Assembly (NCBI GenBank): GCA_934130025.1
Contig: CAKOXG010000047.1
Span: forward strand, 1-5,630
Length of the DNA stretch: 5,630 nucleotides
Origin: an uncultured Clostridia bacterium
Lineage (GTDB): Bacteria; Bacillota; Clostridia; TANB77; CAG-508
Direction: 5' to 3'
A program made the translations under genes and the position numbers. Positions 5,620 through 5,630 of the stretch are shown here, one piece after another; positions within the stretch are counted from its first letter, which is position 1, and the number at the start of each line of letters is the position of its first letter. The notes beneath the pieces are model-generated. The model had not been told where the DNA came from. It did no database searches and saw nothing but the letters and a program-made list of their open reading frames with translations.

Positions 5620-5630
5620 TTTTTTAGTTT

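Overview
The window is strongly AT-rich (roughly 70% or more by eye), with A/T-rich intergenic gaps, strong GGAGG-type ribosome binding sites and sigma-A-like TTGACA/TATAAT promoters. TGA serves as a normal stop. Together this points to a low-GC Firmicute, most likely a clostridial, possibly uncultured gut, lineage. That placement is inferred from composition and protein style, not from a database match.

Layout. Positions 1-2924 hold a leftward operon: pyrC (class I dihydroorotase), a DUF4160 protein, a DUF2442 protein, and a COG0523 (CobW/ZNG1-like) metal-chaperone GTPase with a dense histidine-rich linker, cut off by the window edge. Gaps are 4, 13 and 18 bp, each with its own Shine-Dalgarno. 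Positions 2925-3078 are a compact divergent promoter region serving pyrC leftward and an unrecognised single-pass membrane protein rightward (3079-3873). A 25-bp near-perfect hairpin (3875-3928) separates that gene from the convergent leftward block: a hemolysin III/PAQR-type seven-helix membrane protein (with its own consensus promoter), a four-helix DUF3792/TIGR04086 (YrzE-like) membrane protein, and dihydrofolate reductase at the right edge.

How the genes relate. The window carries core nucleotide and folate metabolism (dihydroorotase for pyrimidines, dihydrofolate reductase for tetrahydrofolate), small membrane proteins and one metal-homeostasis GTPase. The most interesting context is the operon joining a zinc-dependent dihydroorotase, the DUF4160/DUF2442 pair (a recurrent pair of unknown function) and a putative zinc-delivering GTPase. 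Three starts are set here from ribosome binding sites rather than the longest reading frame (DUF4160 at 1639, DUF2442 at 1359, hemolysin III at 4608). I found no tRNA, rRNA, CRISPR array, insertion sequence or riboswitch. No gene-free stretch exceeds 300 bases; the longest is about 154. I found no clear new defence or mobile system.
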